Shown here one piece after another: positions 33,793-45,316 of a DNA stretch of 64,000 bases. The notes beneath the pieces are model-generated. The model saw only the letters and a list, made by a program, of their open reading frames with translations, was not told the origin of the DNA and did no database searches. The position numbers and the translations under genes are program-made. The first letter of the stretch is position 1; each line of letters starts with the position of its first letter. The DNA is from Cranoglanis bouderius (taxonomy: Eukaryota; Chordata; Actinopteri; Siluriformes; Cranoglanididae), in assembly GCA_023630585.1 (NCBI GenBank), contig CM042539.1:21598255-21662254 (forward strand). Direction: 5' to 3'.

Positions 33793-34734
33793 TCTGTGAT
33801 CAGTGAAGCTGACCAAGTATGTGTTTGATTTGTGTGTTACTCAAAGCATGGAGTTACTCAATTCATAGTAAGCACCACTGTGCTCATTGACTCTCCACCC
33901 ATACATTGTTTATAAGCTGACCTTTGTGTTTGTGTGTCCATTGAGGGTATTTATACTTTGTGACCTGCACCTTATATTGTTCATGCCCTCCATAACCTCA
34001 TTTTGAAAAATGAGGATGAATAAAACAATGTTGGCAGTAAAAAAAAATCTGGAAGCACTGAATTGTAAGGCTAAATATTCATCAAAGTTTGCAACCGCAA
34101 TCTATAATGGATGAGCTTGGAATGTGGGCGTTTTGGTTTGGAGTACTATGAACTGGTTTCTGTGTCTGTGTATATATGTATTTATATCACAGCACTGAAT
34201 TCTTGATTCTGATTGGCTGACAGACATTCTGAGGAGTGCAATTATTTTTCAGTAAATGAACGGCTAAAATAGTTCTAGTCAGGTCTTGACCACATTACAG
34301 TTTCGGATCGCTTTACCATATCACTACCATGTCACGTTAACTGAAATAATGGAAAAGTTAGCCCACTGTCCACCACAGCACACACATTTAGCAACAAACA
34401 AAATGAAAATTTAGATTTTCCAGAAATAAGTAAGTAATAAGCATAAGCACAAGAGAGCATGTGTGATTGCAGCAATGTGTGATTGCAGCAGCGAACAAGT
34501 ATCAATATTTATTTATTTATTCATTTATTTTCTGTAATAATAAAAAACTAAAAACCCGGTGAACAAGTAGGCCTTTCAATATTTATTTATTTATTTGTTC
34601 TATTTTTATATTATCAGCATGAAATGAAAAACAAAAAACTGTGAACTCTCTGTCTGTCTCTCTCTCTCTTTCTCCCTGTGCATGCACGGTAGAGGAGTGA
34701 GTGTGGCGTGTAGAGTGTCAGAGCTGTTTGGCAT
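33793..34734. other. Spacer between two LTR-like copies
   Basis: 942 bp without recognisable gag, pol or env sequence. Contains (ATTT)n-like patches near 34509 and 34577, and a CACAGCACTGAATTC segment near 34188 that looks like a repeat edge. If the two flanking copies were LTRs of one element, this would be its internal region, but no tRNA primer site or polypurine tract can be seen at the expected places. Confidence 0.45.
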
Positions 34735-35824
34735 TGTAACGAATCAATCATTACTGCTCGCATTATTCTTTTCCACCAGAATAATGTAATGGATCAACTT
34801 TAAACATGAAAAACGAAACAGAAGCGCACACTTGGATTTGAAGCACCTTTTTAAAGGAGACGAGTTTTAAAGCGTGCCCGCATTATCTACCAGAATTATC
34901 TACCAGTAACTATGGATACACACGACTAACTCTAAGCAAAACATACATATGTACATCTATATACAAGGAAAGAAAAGGTATAGAGAGAAAGTAATGAAAT
35001 AAAAGGGAATGGCAGACAAAAACACAACTAAGTAGCCTTTTTCAAAGCCAGCCACGAACTTAAATCTCCTGTAAACAGGGGTACAATCTTAAACGCAGAT
35101 ATAGATCCATTAACTATACTTGCATAGCTTCGGTTTGAAAGTTCGCGCGAGGTCGTGTAGAGTTTGCTGGTTCGTCGTGCCGTTTGAAAAGGCGTGGGCC
35201 GTGAGGCGGTCGCATCTTTTGTCTGGGAGAGAGAGATCCGGCTTCCTCTTCCACGTGGCCCCGGGGGAGAGAAACTGGAAGAGTGTCAAGTTGAAGTGAA
35301 GAGTTGAAGAAAGTGTGAAGGAAGAGTGTGAAGAGAGAGTTTCAAAGCGTGGTGTTGTTTTAAAGACAACACCAACACACACGCCTCTTTGGGCTATGGG
35401 CCAATCAGGAAGTTGGATTTATTGGCAGGATGAACTCTCTTTGTCTGGTCTCAGACCTGGATTTGCATGTCCAGGGAGGAGCCGGTTTATACCATATTAT
35501 ATATGAAATTAAGAGACAGCATGAAATAATGTATCCCATTGCAATATGATATGCATAATCAATCAGGGTATCTCGAGACGATTAACTACATACCAAATTC
35601 GATGGACTTATAAAGAATATTACAAGTAAAACATGGTTACAGACATTTAAAATAATATCCTAAGTTAAAACTATCTAAAATCATTATGGTTAGGTCACAT
35701 AAACACACAATATATGCAAATAAGATAACATCACACTATTTGGACATCGAATAATTACATATAATTACGTTACATTCAAAAGAGATTCTTACATTGTGTG
35801 TGTGCATGGGTGTGTGTTTGTGTA

Positions 35825-35870
<46 letters not shown>

Positions 35871-36018
35871 TGTCTGAAGAGGGGGTCGTGTCCCCTGTCT
35901 GCATTCCGATGATATCTGGTGAAGAGGTTAGATAAGGATTCATGGCTCAAAGACAGAGAAACTTCTTTGCTAGATCCAGGCTGATTCAGAAATCAGTTTG
36001 ATACGTTCAGACATTACA
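34735..36018 (-). mobile_element. Solo LTR-like element, copy 3 (internal deletion)
   Basis: Both termini are present: TGTAACGAATC at 34735 and CATTACA ending 36018. The middle lacks about 450-550 bp compared with copy 1; the jump is near 34900, where ATCTACCAG is followed by TAACTATGGATAC. A TG array at 35812-35872 occupies the microsatellite position. No clear target duplication is seen (GCAT left, GTGT right). Confidence 0.75.
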
Positions 36019-36215
36019 GTGTCTTGCCATTTTTCTGTGCTTTTCTTTTATTTAATTTTTGAATGTTTTTATGTTATAAGTGAGCAATCAGTGGCCAGGA
36101 AAAAAAGTTAAGAGCGGGTGAGAACGAGCAGGGCGCCATGGCCTCTGAGGCTGGGGGGAGACACTGAGCAGATGACTCACAGAGCAGTGACACACCGGAG
36201 CCAGAGCTGAAATAG

Positions 36216-36836
36216 GTCAGTGAGGAACAAAACACTAAAACAAACACTGCACCCAAGAATAATACTAACACTTGCACCGATGCTAACACCGACACGGATA
36301 CAGACACAGAAAATAGCATCGCAACTAGCAGTGACCCCGGCCCTAATGTCTGCAGTGAGGATAATCCTAACCCCATACAACAGCAACAGAAGAACCCACA
36401 AGCACTGAACAACGCCGATGAGGCACAGCACACCACAGTGAAGGTAAGATCTGAAAACCAGGAGAAGGTGAACATTGCCAAACTGTCAACATAACAAAAA
36501 ACCTACACTGAATCACAGTACGCCATGATGCAGGAGAGTGAAGGAGCAGGGTGCAGCACAGGTACTACAGAAACAGATCTCACACAATTGGAAGATGGAG
36601 AAACTGAGTCAGATGAACCAGCACACTTTAACAGTTCAGAAACCCTACACCAACAGCCTGAAGACCTGTACACCACAGCACATATAAACCATTTTTTACA
36701 ACTTACCAAGGGAAAAAGGAAGGTTTCACTCTCCAGCTACTTCTCCGATAAAGAAAAATTTGTTAAATCAGCACAAAATGCCACAAGAAAACATCATCTA
36801 AATCTACTTTCACCATGCAGGAGATACAGACTCTGA
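36216..36836 (+). pseudogene. LINE ORF1-like remnant (L1/Tx1 type, tentative)
   Basis: One frame runs from 36216 to 36836 with a single TAA at 36492-36494. The first part is Thr/Asn/Asp-rich and disordered (NTCTDANTDTDTDTENS). The second is acidic (GTTETDLTQLEDGETESDEP) and ends with a short folded-looking block, HINHFLQLTKGKRKVSLSSY then FSDKEKFVKSAQ. I associate 'FLxxTKGxRxVxxxxYFxDxxxFVxSA' with ORF1 C-termini of L1/Tx1-like LINEs in fish. No RT frame follows within 300 bp. This could instead be an unrelated low-complexity frame. Confidence 0.45.
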
Positions 36837-37141
36837 AAATGGACAACAGCATGGAAGACACTCTAAAATGGACTATGGATTTTTTCTTATGATTCTTTTT
36901 CTCTCCAATAACTGCATATCAGTGGCTCAAGCCTCCATGACTAGTTTTGGAATTAGCAACAGAGACTTGAGATGGGATGCGTAATAAATTAGTTCCACAC
37001 ACGAGAGCGTTTTAAGGACAAAATCCTGACAAAAGTCTGGAACTAAAACATATGAACAATGTCTTGAGGTGTGGTAACTGTGGGATAAGCAGAATAATTG
37101 ACTCCGCACAGTTGAATTATTAGAAAACAATACACACCCGG
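36837..37141. other. Anonymous DNA
   Basis: Nothing recognised. Confidence 0.5.
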
Positions 37142-37772
37142 GCAGCACTCATACGTCTATTCTGCTAAGCCAACCTCTGGATATGATGCTGAGCACGTGC
37201 ACTCAACTTCTTTGGTCGACCATGGCCAGGCCTGTTCTGAGTGGAACCTGTCCTGTTAAACCGCTGTATGGTCTTGGCCACCGTGCTGCAGCTCAGTTTC
37301 AGGGTGTTGGCAATCTTCTTATAGCCTAGGCCATCTTTATGTAGAGCAACAACTCTTTTTTTCAGATCCTCAGAGAGTTATTTGCCATGAGGTGCCATGT
37401 TGAACTTCCAGTGACCAGTATGAGAGAGTGTGAAAGTGATAACACCAAAATTAACACACCTGCTCCCCATTCATACCTGAGACCTTGTAACACTAACGAG
37501 TCACATGACACCGGGGAGAGAAAATGGTTAATTGGGCCCAATTTGGACATTTTCACTTAGGGGTGTACTCACTTTTTTTGCCAGCGGTTTAGACATTAAT
37601 GGCTGTGTGTTGAGTTTTTTTGAGGGGACAGCAAATTTACACTGTTATACAAGCTGTACACTCACTACTTTACATTGTAGCAAAATGTCATTTCGTCAGT
37701 GTTGTCCCATGAAAAGATATAATAAAATATTTACAAAAATGTGAGGGGTGTACTCACTTTTGTGAGATACTG
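37142..37772 (-). mobile_element. Tc1-like transposon, 5' third only
   Basis: The right terminus (ACTCACTTTTGTGAGATACTG, ending 37772, TA following) and leader match the 5874-7485 family. On the minus strand the helix-turn-helix of the transposase can be read from the leader to GRPKKLSARA-like sequence, ending near 37150-37200. Catalytic domain and left terminus are absent. A homopolymer indel near 37350 breaks the frame. Third copy of this family in the window. Confidence 0.88.
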
Positions 37773-37779
37773 TATATAT

Positions 37780-39596
<1,817 letters not shown>

Positions 39597-39849
39597 TTCT
39601 CTATCAAAAGCTACTCTCGATGCTGCGCATCAAACGCTAGTGAGAACATTCTTTGTTCGACCGGTTGCGAAGTATGTGTGTCAAACACGCCAAGAATTTG
39701 GCCTAAATAACCTCGGTGAGATACTTCATTGATAATGTGCACCTGCAGGTTATAAATAGACGTGAAACAGGCACACCTTCAGGTTTCTTTGTCTTCGAGA
39801 CCGCTTTGTGTGTGTGTGTGTTGTCCCTGTCTTGGCAAGTGGTAAATTA

Positions 39850-40600
39850 TTCCGGATGATGATCCGCACGATTTTTGTTTGGAGTGACTCGGGGAAGAGC
39901 ATGCTATTGCTGCTCTTGCGCCTCTGAGCGCTCCTCGTGCGACGACAAGGCATTTGGGGAGCTACTCGAGGTATTGACTAACACGGTGGTCAGGCTTAAG
40001 TTAGACTGGTCACAGGAGCAAGAGAACCCCAGGCACTCCAAATTAGACGACAGATTTCTGTCGGGTGGCCAAGGCGAGAGATCCCAATATTGATTTCTCC
40101 CCTTTTTTTCCCAGACCTCCATAGGAGTTATCTCGCTCATGGAGTAAGCCTTACTCCCCGCATATCTTTGATGTTGATCTATTCGACTATCGTGGGTGCT
40201 AAGGCGCATGGGTATGTGACGATGCCTCAGGTTGGGGAGACGCTCGCGGGCTATCTCTCCCCTGGGAGTGCGTCGTCACTTAAAAAGCCTATCCTCCCCA
40301 CCAAGCCTTGCAGGGTAACATTGCCACTGGTGGGGAAGGCATTTCAAGCAGCGGGTCAGGCTGATGCTGCCCTGCACACCATGGTGGTTCTGCAGGTGTA
40401 CCAGGTTGACCTGCTGAAGGACCTGAGCACAGGTGGAAGTATTAGTAGGAGGCATTTTTTAAAGCTTGGATGTTCTGTGGCACACCTTTTGCACGCTCGC
40501 TCGAATCCTGACCTCAACAAAAAAAAGAACAAGCAAAAAAAAAAAACGTCACTCTTCAAAAATTTGATGAGTTTCTTCACCGCCGTGCTCAGGCATCAGG
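39850..40600 (+). pseudogene. DIRS C gag remnant
   Basis: The Cys/His region (DDDPHDFCLE) is followed by a TGA at about 39887 and joined to the later SERSSCDDKAFGELLEVLTN segment, so roughly 250 bp of B's gag is missing. The C-terminal helical part (LVGKAFQAAGQADAALHTM, VYQVDLLKDLSTGGS) reads to about 40445. An A-rich insertion near 40520 and the loss of the ELCRATDLSLC region follow. Not functional. Confidence 0.8.
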
Positions 40601-40794
40601 GCTGTCGGCCACCCAGCCCCGACCCAATCCAGTCTCTCTGCAGCGAGAGTCACAGAAGCAGAGTGTGGTGAGCCGTTTGCCCCCTCGTAGGGACTGGGGA
40701 GTGGCTCACCGATCTCAGCAGCCCAGTAAGAGGCCAGACCTGAGGACGATCATTTCGTCCAGGAAGAAGTCCTGAGGGTCAAGTCCTCGGGACC

Positions 40795-41880
40795 GTGGGG
40801 GTGTGCCCCTCCGGGGAGGAGCGCGATAAGTTCCAACGGGAAGTAGACGCTCCTTCCTGGCACCCTCAGGAGGCTGCTGTACAATTTTCTCCGCCACTGG
40901 TGTTTCGGGGAACAGCAGCCTCCAGCCAAACGTTAGGTGTTTGGTTGCCTCCTGCCATGCTTCAGGACACCAGACACCTAACACCTCCCTATCTAAGTGA
41001 ATTGTCAAAACTAGTGCCACTCTCAGAGAAACTGGCAGCGTGGAAGCTACTGCCAAGTATCTCTCCATGGGTAGAAAGGACTGTAGAGAAAGGCTACAGG
41101 ATTCAGTTTGCATATCAGCCTCCGCGTTTCAACGGTGTGGTCTCCACTACCGTGAAACTGGAACGAGCCCATTTTTTGAAACAGGAATTGCATGTTCTGC
41201 TGGACAAAGGGGCCATGGAACGTGTTCCCCTACCAGACAGAGAGTCAGGCTATTACAGCCGGTATTTTTTGGTTCCCAAGAAAGATGGGGGATTGCGTCC
41301 AATTTTAGATCTTCGCGGGTTGAACTGCTACCTCAGAACATACAAGTTCAAGAGCTTGACGATCAAGATGATTGTGTCTCAGATCCAGCCAGGGGACTGG
41401 TTCGTCACAATCGATCTCAAGGACGCATATTTTCATATAGAAATCTTTCCACAACACAGGAAGTTCTTGAGGTTCGCTATCGGGGGCGAAGCTTACCAGT
41501 AATGGGTTCTTCCATTCAGCCTAGCTCTGTCACCTCGCACATACACGAAATGCATGGATGCAGCACTGGCTCCTCTGCGACTCCAGGGCATCCGCATTTT
41601 AAATTACATAGATGACTGGCTGATTCTGGCTCAGTCTCAAGAGCTGGTGCTTCGACATCGAGATGTCATCCTAGCTCATCTCGAATCTCTGGGGTTGAGA
41701 CTCAATGCCAAGAAAAGCGTTCTCTCTCCTGCTCAGAGTACTACGTATTTGGGGGTTGTATGGGATTCGATCATGATGCAGGCACAGCTTTCTCCTGTAT
41801 GCGTCGAATCCATTGTAAATGCCCTAAAGAATATCAAGCTCGGCAGAGAATTATGGTTTACTTCTTTCAGAAGCTTTTAG
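40795..41880 (+). pseudogene. DIRS C reverse transcriptase pseudogene
   Basis: Carries the same RT blocks as B: LVPKKDGGLRPILDLRGLN, TIDLKDAYFHIEI, then a TAA at 41500-41502 right after EAYQ (B has EAYQYRVLP). The YIDD block (LNYIDDWLILAQ) reads in another phase at 41554-41880. A deletion near 41842 (LGRELWFTSFRSF) shifts frame again before RNase H. The catalytic residues survive, but the chain is interrupted twice. Confidence 0.88.
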
Positions 41881-41944
41881 GTCTCATGGCAGCTGCATCC
41901 ATGGTGATACCCTTGGGTCTCCTGCACATTAGGTCATTTCAGTT

Positions 41945-42463
41945 GTGGCGCAGAGCCAGGGGATTTCATCCAAGGGCCAATCCAAGGAGGCACTAAGGGT
42001 CACACGCCAGGGGCTTTGTACCCTTTCTATGTGGTTCAGATCCTGGTTTCTGACTTTGGCTCCCACTCTAGGTCTGTGTTGTCGTCGCAAGTTGCTAACG
42101 ACAGACGCTTCCCTCATGGGTTGGGGTGTGGCCTTGGATGGCTGTCCAGCCCAAGGGATCTGGAGAGGTCATCTTCTCGACTGGCACATCAATTGCCTTG
42201 AAATGATGGCTCTATTTTGGGCCCTGAAATACTTCCTCCAGCAGTTAAGAGGCTACCATGTCCTTGTGCGGGTGGACAATACGGCAGTAGTCTCTTACAT
42301 AGATCACCAGGGCGGACTGTGTTTGCGCTGCCTGAACAAGCTAGCGCAGAAGGTCCTGCTATGGGCACAGGACAAGTTCCTGTCATTCAGGGCGATTTAC
42401 ATCCCCGGGTATATGAATGTGGGTGCAGATTTGCTGTCCAGACAGGCTGTGACACTCGGGTAA
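41945..42463 (+). pseudogene. DIRS C RNase H segment
   Basis: Open for 172 codons with all four acidic sites visible: LTTDASLMGWG, CLEMMALFWALKYF, VRVDNTAVVSY and MNVGADLLSRQ, ending in a stop after AVTLG. It continues the RT in a different phase. Unlike B it keeps the catalytic Glu. Confidence 0.85.
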
Positions 42464-42469
42464 TGGACA

Positions 42470-42835
42470 CTCCACCCCGAAGTGGTCAGTCAAATCTGGG
42501 GAAGATTTTACAAAGCATAGGTGGACCACTTTGCTTCACAGGAGATGGCACAATGTCCGCTCTACTTCTCTCTGACTCCTCCAGGTCTCCTGGGTCTGGA
42601 CGCCATGGCTCATACATGGCCCAGATGGAGTCTTTATGCATTTCCCCCAATCGCTCTGCTCCTGGGAGTCCTGGCCAAGGTCTGTCAACAGGGGTTTTGC
42701 CTCTTACTGATAGCGCCCCATTGGCCGACCAGACTATGGTTTTCGGATCTTATATCTCTCCTCGATGGCTCACTCTGGGCGATTCCAGTCAGGAAAGATC
42801 TCCTATCTCAGGCACAGGGGACAATATTTCATCCC
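42470..42835 (+). pseudogene. DIRS C post-RNase H segment
   Basis: Reads SQEMAQCPLYFSLTPPGLLG, AHTWPRWSLYAFPPIALLLG, RLWFSDLISLLDGSLW and IPVRKDLLSQA. This is the linker that follows RNase H in DIRS polyproteins, longer than the remnant in B. A TAG (42519-42521) replaces the codon before VDHFASQ. Confidence 0.75.
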
Positions 42836-43990
42836 GAGCTCTGAAACCTTCATGTCTGGCCCCTGAGGGGGACCAGCTAAGGGATGCTGGGTTCCCTGCT
42901 GACGTAGTAGAGACCATTCTAAGTGCCAGGGCCCCCTCAGCTAGAAGAAATTATGCCTTCAAATGGCACATTTTTGAAAATTGGTGTATGGCGCACCACG
43001 TAGACCCAGTTCACTTGCAAGTGGTTTCAGTGCTGGAGTTGGCACATGTCCTGGTACTCTCAGAGTTTATCTGGCCGCCATTTCAGCTTGCCATGCTCCG
43101 ATTGATGGGGTTTCTGTGGGAAAGCACCCTCTAGTCTCTCGCTTCATTCGTGGAGCCAAGCGGTTGAGACCATCCACGAGAGCTACAGCCCCTTCATGGG
43201 ATTTAGCTATAGTGCTCAAGGGTCTGGTCGGCACCCCTTTCGAACCACTAATGTCAGCACCTATCAGTCTCTGACCCTAAAGATCTTTTTAATGGCTATT
43301 ACTTCTCTGAAGAGAATTGGGGATTTGCAGGCTCTGTCAGTCCCGCGGTCCTGCCTAGACTTTGCCCCTGGGCTGGTCAAAGCTATCTTGCATCCTCACC
43401 CTAATTACCTCCCCAACGTTCCATTCTCGACCATGCATCCGGTCATTCTTGAAGCCTTCTGTCCTCCGTCTTTAACAACTACAGAGCAGGAAAGACTTCA
43501 ATTACTGTGTCCAGTACGTGCTCTTCAGATTTACATCCAGCGCACCAGCCAGTGGCGTAAGTCGGAGCAGCTCTTCATATGCTATGGAGGCCGCAATTCG
43601 GGGGCGGCTGCCACTAAGCAAACGGTGTCTCATTGGGTGAAGGATGCCATTGCCCTAGCCTACAAGGCGCATGGTCAAGCTTCGCCGCTAGGTGTTAGGG
43701 CTCATTCAACCAGGGGGGTTGCATCTTTTATGCTTTTGGCAAAAGGTATTCCCCTCCAGCAAGTGTGTGATGTGGCAGGTTGGTCCTCTCTGCACACATT
43801 TGTCAGATTCTATAGTTTGGATGTCTATGCTACTCTCATGTCCTTGAGTCAACATCCCTTAGGCATGTCTGAGACCTTCTTCAATGTTTGTGCGCACACA
43901 CTACACAACCTTGGGGGCTCAGACACTTCCAGTGCGGCGGCGTTGGTATTCTCGTTCCCACTAGCATTTGATGCACAGCATCGAGAGTAG
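42836..43990 (+). pseudogene. DIRS C tyrosine recombinase (complete length, frameshifted)
   Basis: The core-binding domain reads ILSARAPSARRNYAFKWHIF, then CMAHHVDPVHLQVVSVLE before a frameshift near 43035, resuming TLRVYLAAISACHAPIDGV. After another shift near 43196-43270 the catalytic domain is open to 43990: Arg 40 (SLKRIGDL), His 170 and Arg 173 (AHSTRG), Trp in GWSSLH and Tyr 206 (VRFYSLDV). All catalytic positions are intact, which makes this the best-preserved recombinase in the window. The frame continues beyond the usual end into SFPLAFDAQHRE at the internal repeat. Confidence 0.9.
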
Positions 43991-44329
43991 CTTTTGATAA
44001 GGAATGTCTCAGGTTACTTGACTGTAACCCTGTTCCATGAAAAAGCGGGAACGAGATGCTGCGCCTCAATGCTGCACTGCAGATGTGTCTGGCGTCTCTC
44101 AGACAAAGTGTAACCTGAAGGTATTCCTGTTTCATGTCTATTTATAACCTGCAGGTGCACGTTATCAATAACGTAACTCACCGAGGTTTTTTAGGCCAAA
44201 TTCTTGGCGTGTTTCACACACATACTTCGCAACCGGTCGAACAAAGAATGTTCTCACTAGCGTTTGATACACAGCATCTCGTTCCCGCATTTTCAGGGAA
44301 AAGGGTTACAGTCAAGTAACCCGAGACGT
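43963..44329. repeat. DIRS C internal complementary region and right terminal repeat
   Basis: 43963-44070 is the inverse of the joined outer edges (CATCGAGAGTAGCTTTTGAT, then CTCAGGTTACTTGACTGTAA). 44108-44329 is the right terminal repeat. Confidence 0.88.
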
Positions 44330-44734
44330 ACTTCCAGAAGTGCTTCTGATATGTACTTCTGATGTCATGCGAAAAATATTGTAAATTGGTGCTAGAGGAA
44401 GAGATAGAACACTAGCACGAAGACTAGAGAGGAAGCAATCAGTCAAAGTATAAATAATTCAATGACACAAACATTCAAGGGCCCTCAAAAGAGGTTGTGA
44501 GGGAATGTGCAGCACAAATCAATCTGGGAAATTCATCCCACCAATTTTAAAGAACAATTAATAGGAATCTGGTCATAGCATGACACCAGGTGTATGTATT
44601 AACAGCTATAGATAATTGATCAAGTTTAATTGTATAGCTAATTTGTATTTCCCCTTTAGAGTTTTTTTTTTGCAAAACACAAACAAACAAACAAAAAATC
44701 TGTACTGCAAAGGCAGTAGTTAAGGCATAATGGT
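44330..44734. other. Anonymous DNA
   Basis: Nothing recognised. Confidence 0.5.
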
Positions 44735-44806
44735 TCCTTGGTGGACTAGTGGTTAGCATGCAGCATTCTTACCATCATGGCCTGGGTTTGATTTCTGGTT
44801 AGGCAA
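44735..44806 (+). repeat. tRNA-derived repeat, tRNA-Glu-like
   Basis: TCCTTGGTGGACTAGTGG resembles the acceptor and D arm of tRNA-Glu (A box TAGTGGTTAGCATGC). CTGGGTTTGATTTCTGG resembles the T arm (B box, two mismatches from GGTTCGATTCC). The ends could pair at six of seven positions. A sister copy at 51016-51086 shares the ACTAGTGG variation, so this is a SINE head or repeat rather than a tRNA gene. Confidence 0.6.
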
Positions 44807-45181
44807 TCAATCCCAGTCATTGCAGGGTTGCATGTAAAATTTCACTGTAAACCCTAATGTTGTCTTTACTTTACTTTCAAGTAATCATGACTAAACATTA
44901 CTTAATGTTGTGTTTTGTACCCATAAATCAAAAATCTAAGTTTGTTTAACTTATTTACCTACAAAATACATAAACTTAAAATTTCAAGTGTTATGAACTC
45001 AAAATCATGATTTATTAAAATAGCATACGCTGGTCTTTGTTTGATGCGATTGGCCATGCAAGGAGTTCCGACTGGCAACAAGTGAATTAATGCACTGATT
45101 GGTAGATAATTTCAAAAGGCGGTCCTCTTCATCTCGGCTGTTGCTGGTATCATTGTAGTGAAATTCAAGAGTTCAACATGA
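44807..45181. other. AT-rich DNA downstream of the tRNA-like repeat
   Basis: May be the body of the same repeat, but no second full copy is available to confirm this. No gene. Confidence 0.4.
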
Positions 45182-45316
45182 GTAGGTGTTACGATTCCCC
45201 CTCGCGCTGATCACCGAAGCGTGCGAGCAGCGCACTTCCGCATTCAGTGACTTTCACTTTGTTTACTTTGCCACATGTGTTTTGTTTTGGTTCATGTCTT
45301 ATCTCCGCCCCTGTGT

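Larger units (their letters stand above)
39597..44329 (+). mobile_element. DIRS-type retrotransposon C (same family as B)
   Basis: The left terminal repeat (39598-39790) is nearly identical in plan to B's and inverted at about 44110-44275. The right outer edge ends CCCGAGACGT at 44329, exactly as in B. The block at about 43963-44070 is the circle-junction inverse. Compared with B it has lost more of gag and has an in-frame stop in RT, but keeps the RNase H Glu, the LLSRQ segment and the core-binding domain of the recombinase. Confidence 0.93.

Noticed and set aside
32180..36018. A complete retrovirus-like provirus
   Set aside because: No gag, pol or env sequence lies between the two copies, and the primer site and purine tract are not seen.
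36074..36481. 135-codon minus-strand membrane protein
   Set aside because: It is the antisense of the Thr/Asn/Asp-rich frame at 36216-36836, and the apparent hydrophobicity follows from that composition.
44735..44806. Functional tRNA-Glu gene
   Set aside because: The T-arm box has two mismatches, the anticodon loop is not clear, and a sister copy exists. It looks like a repeat.
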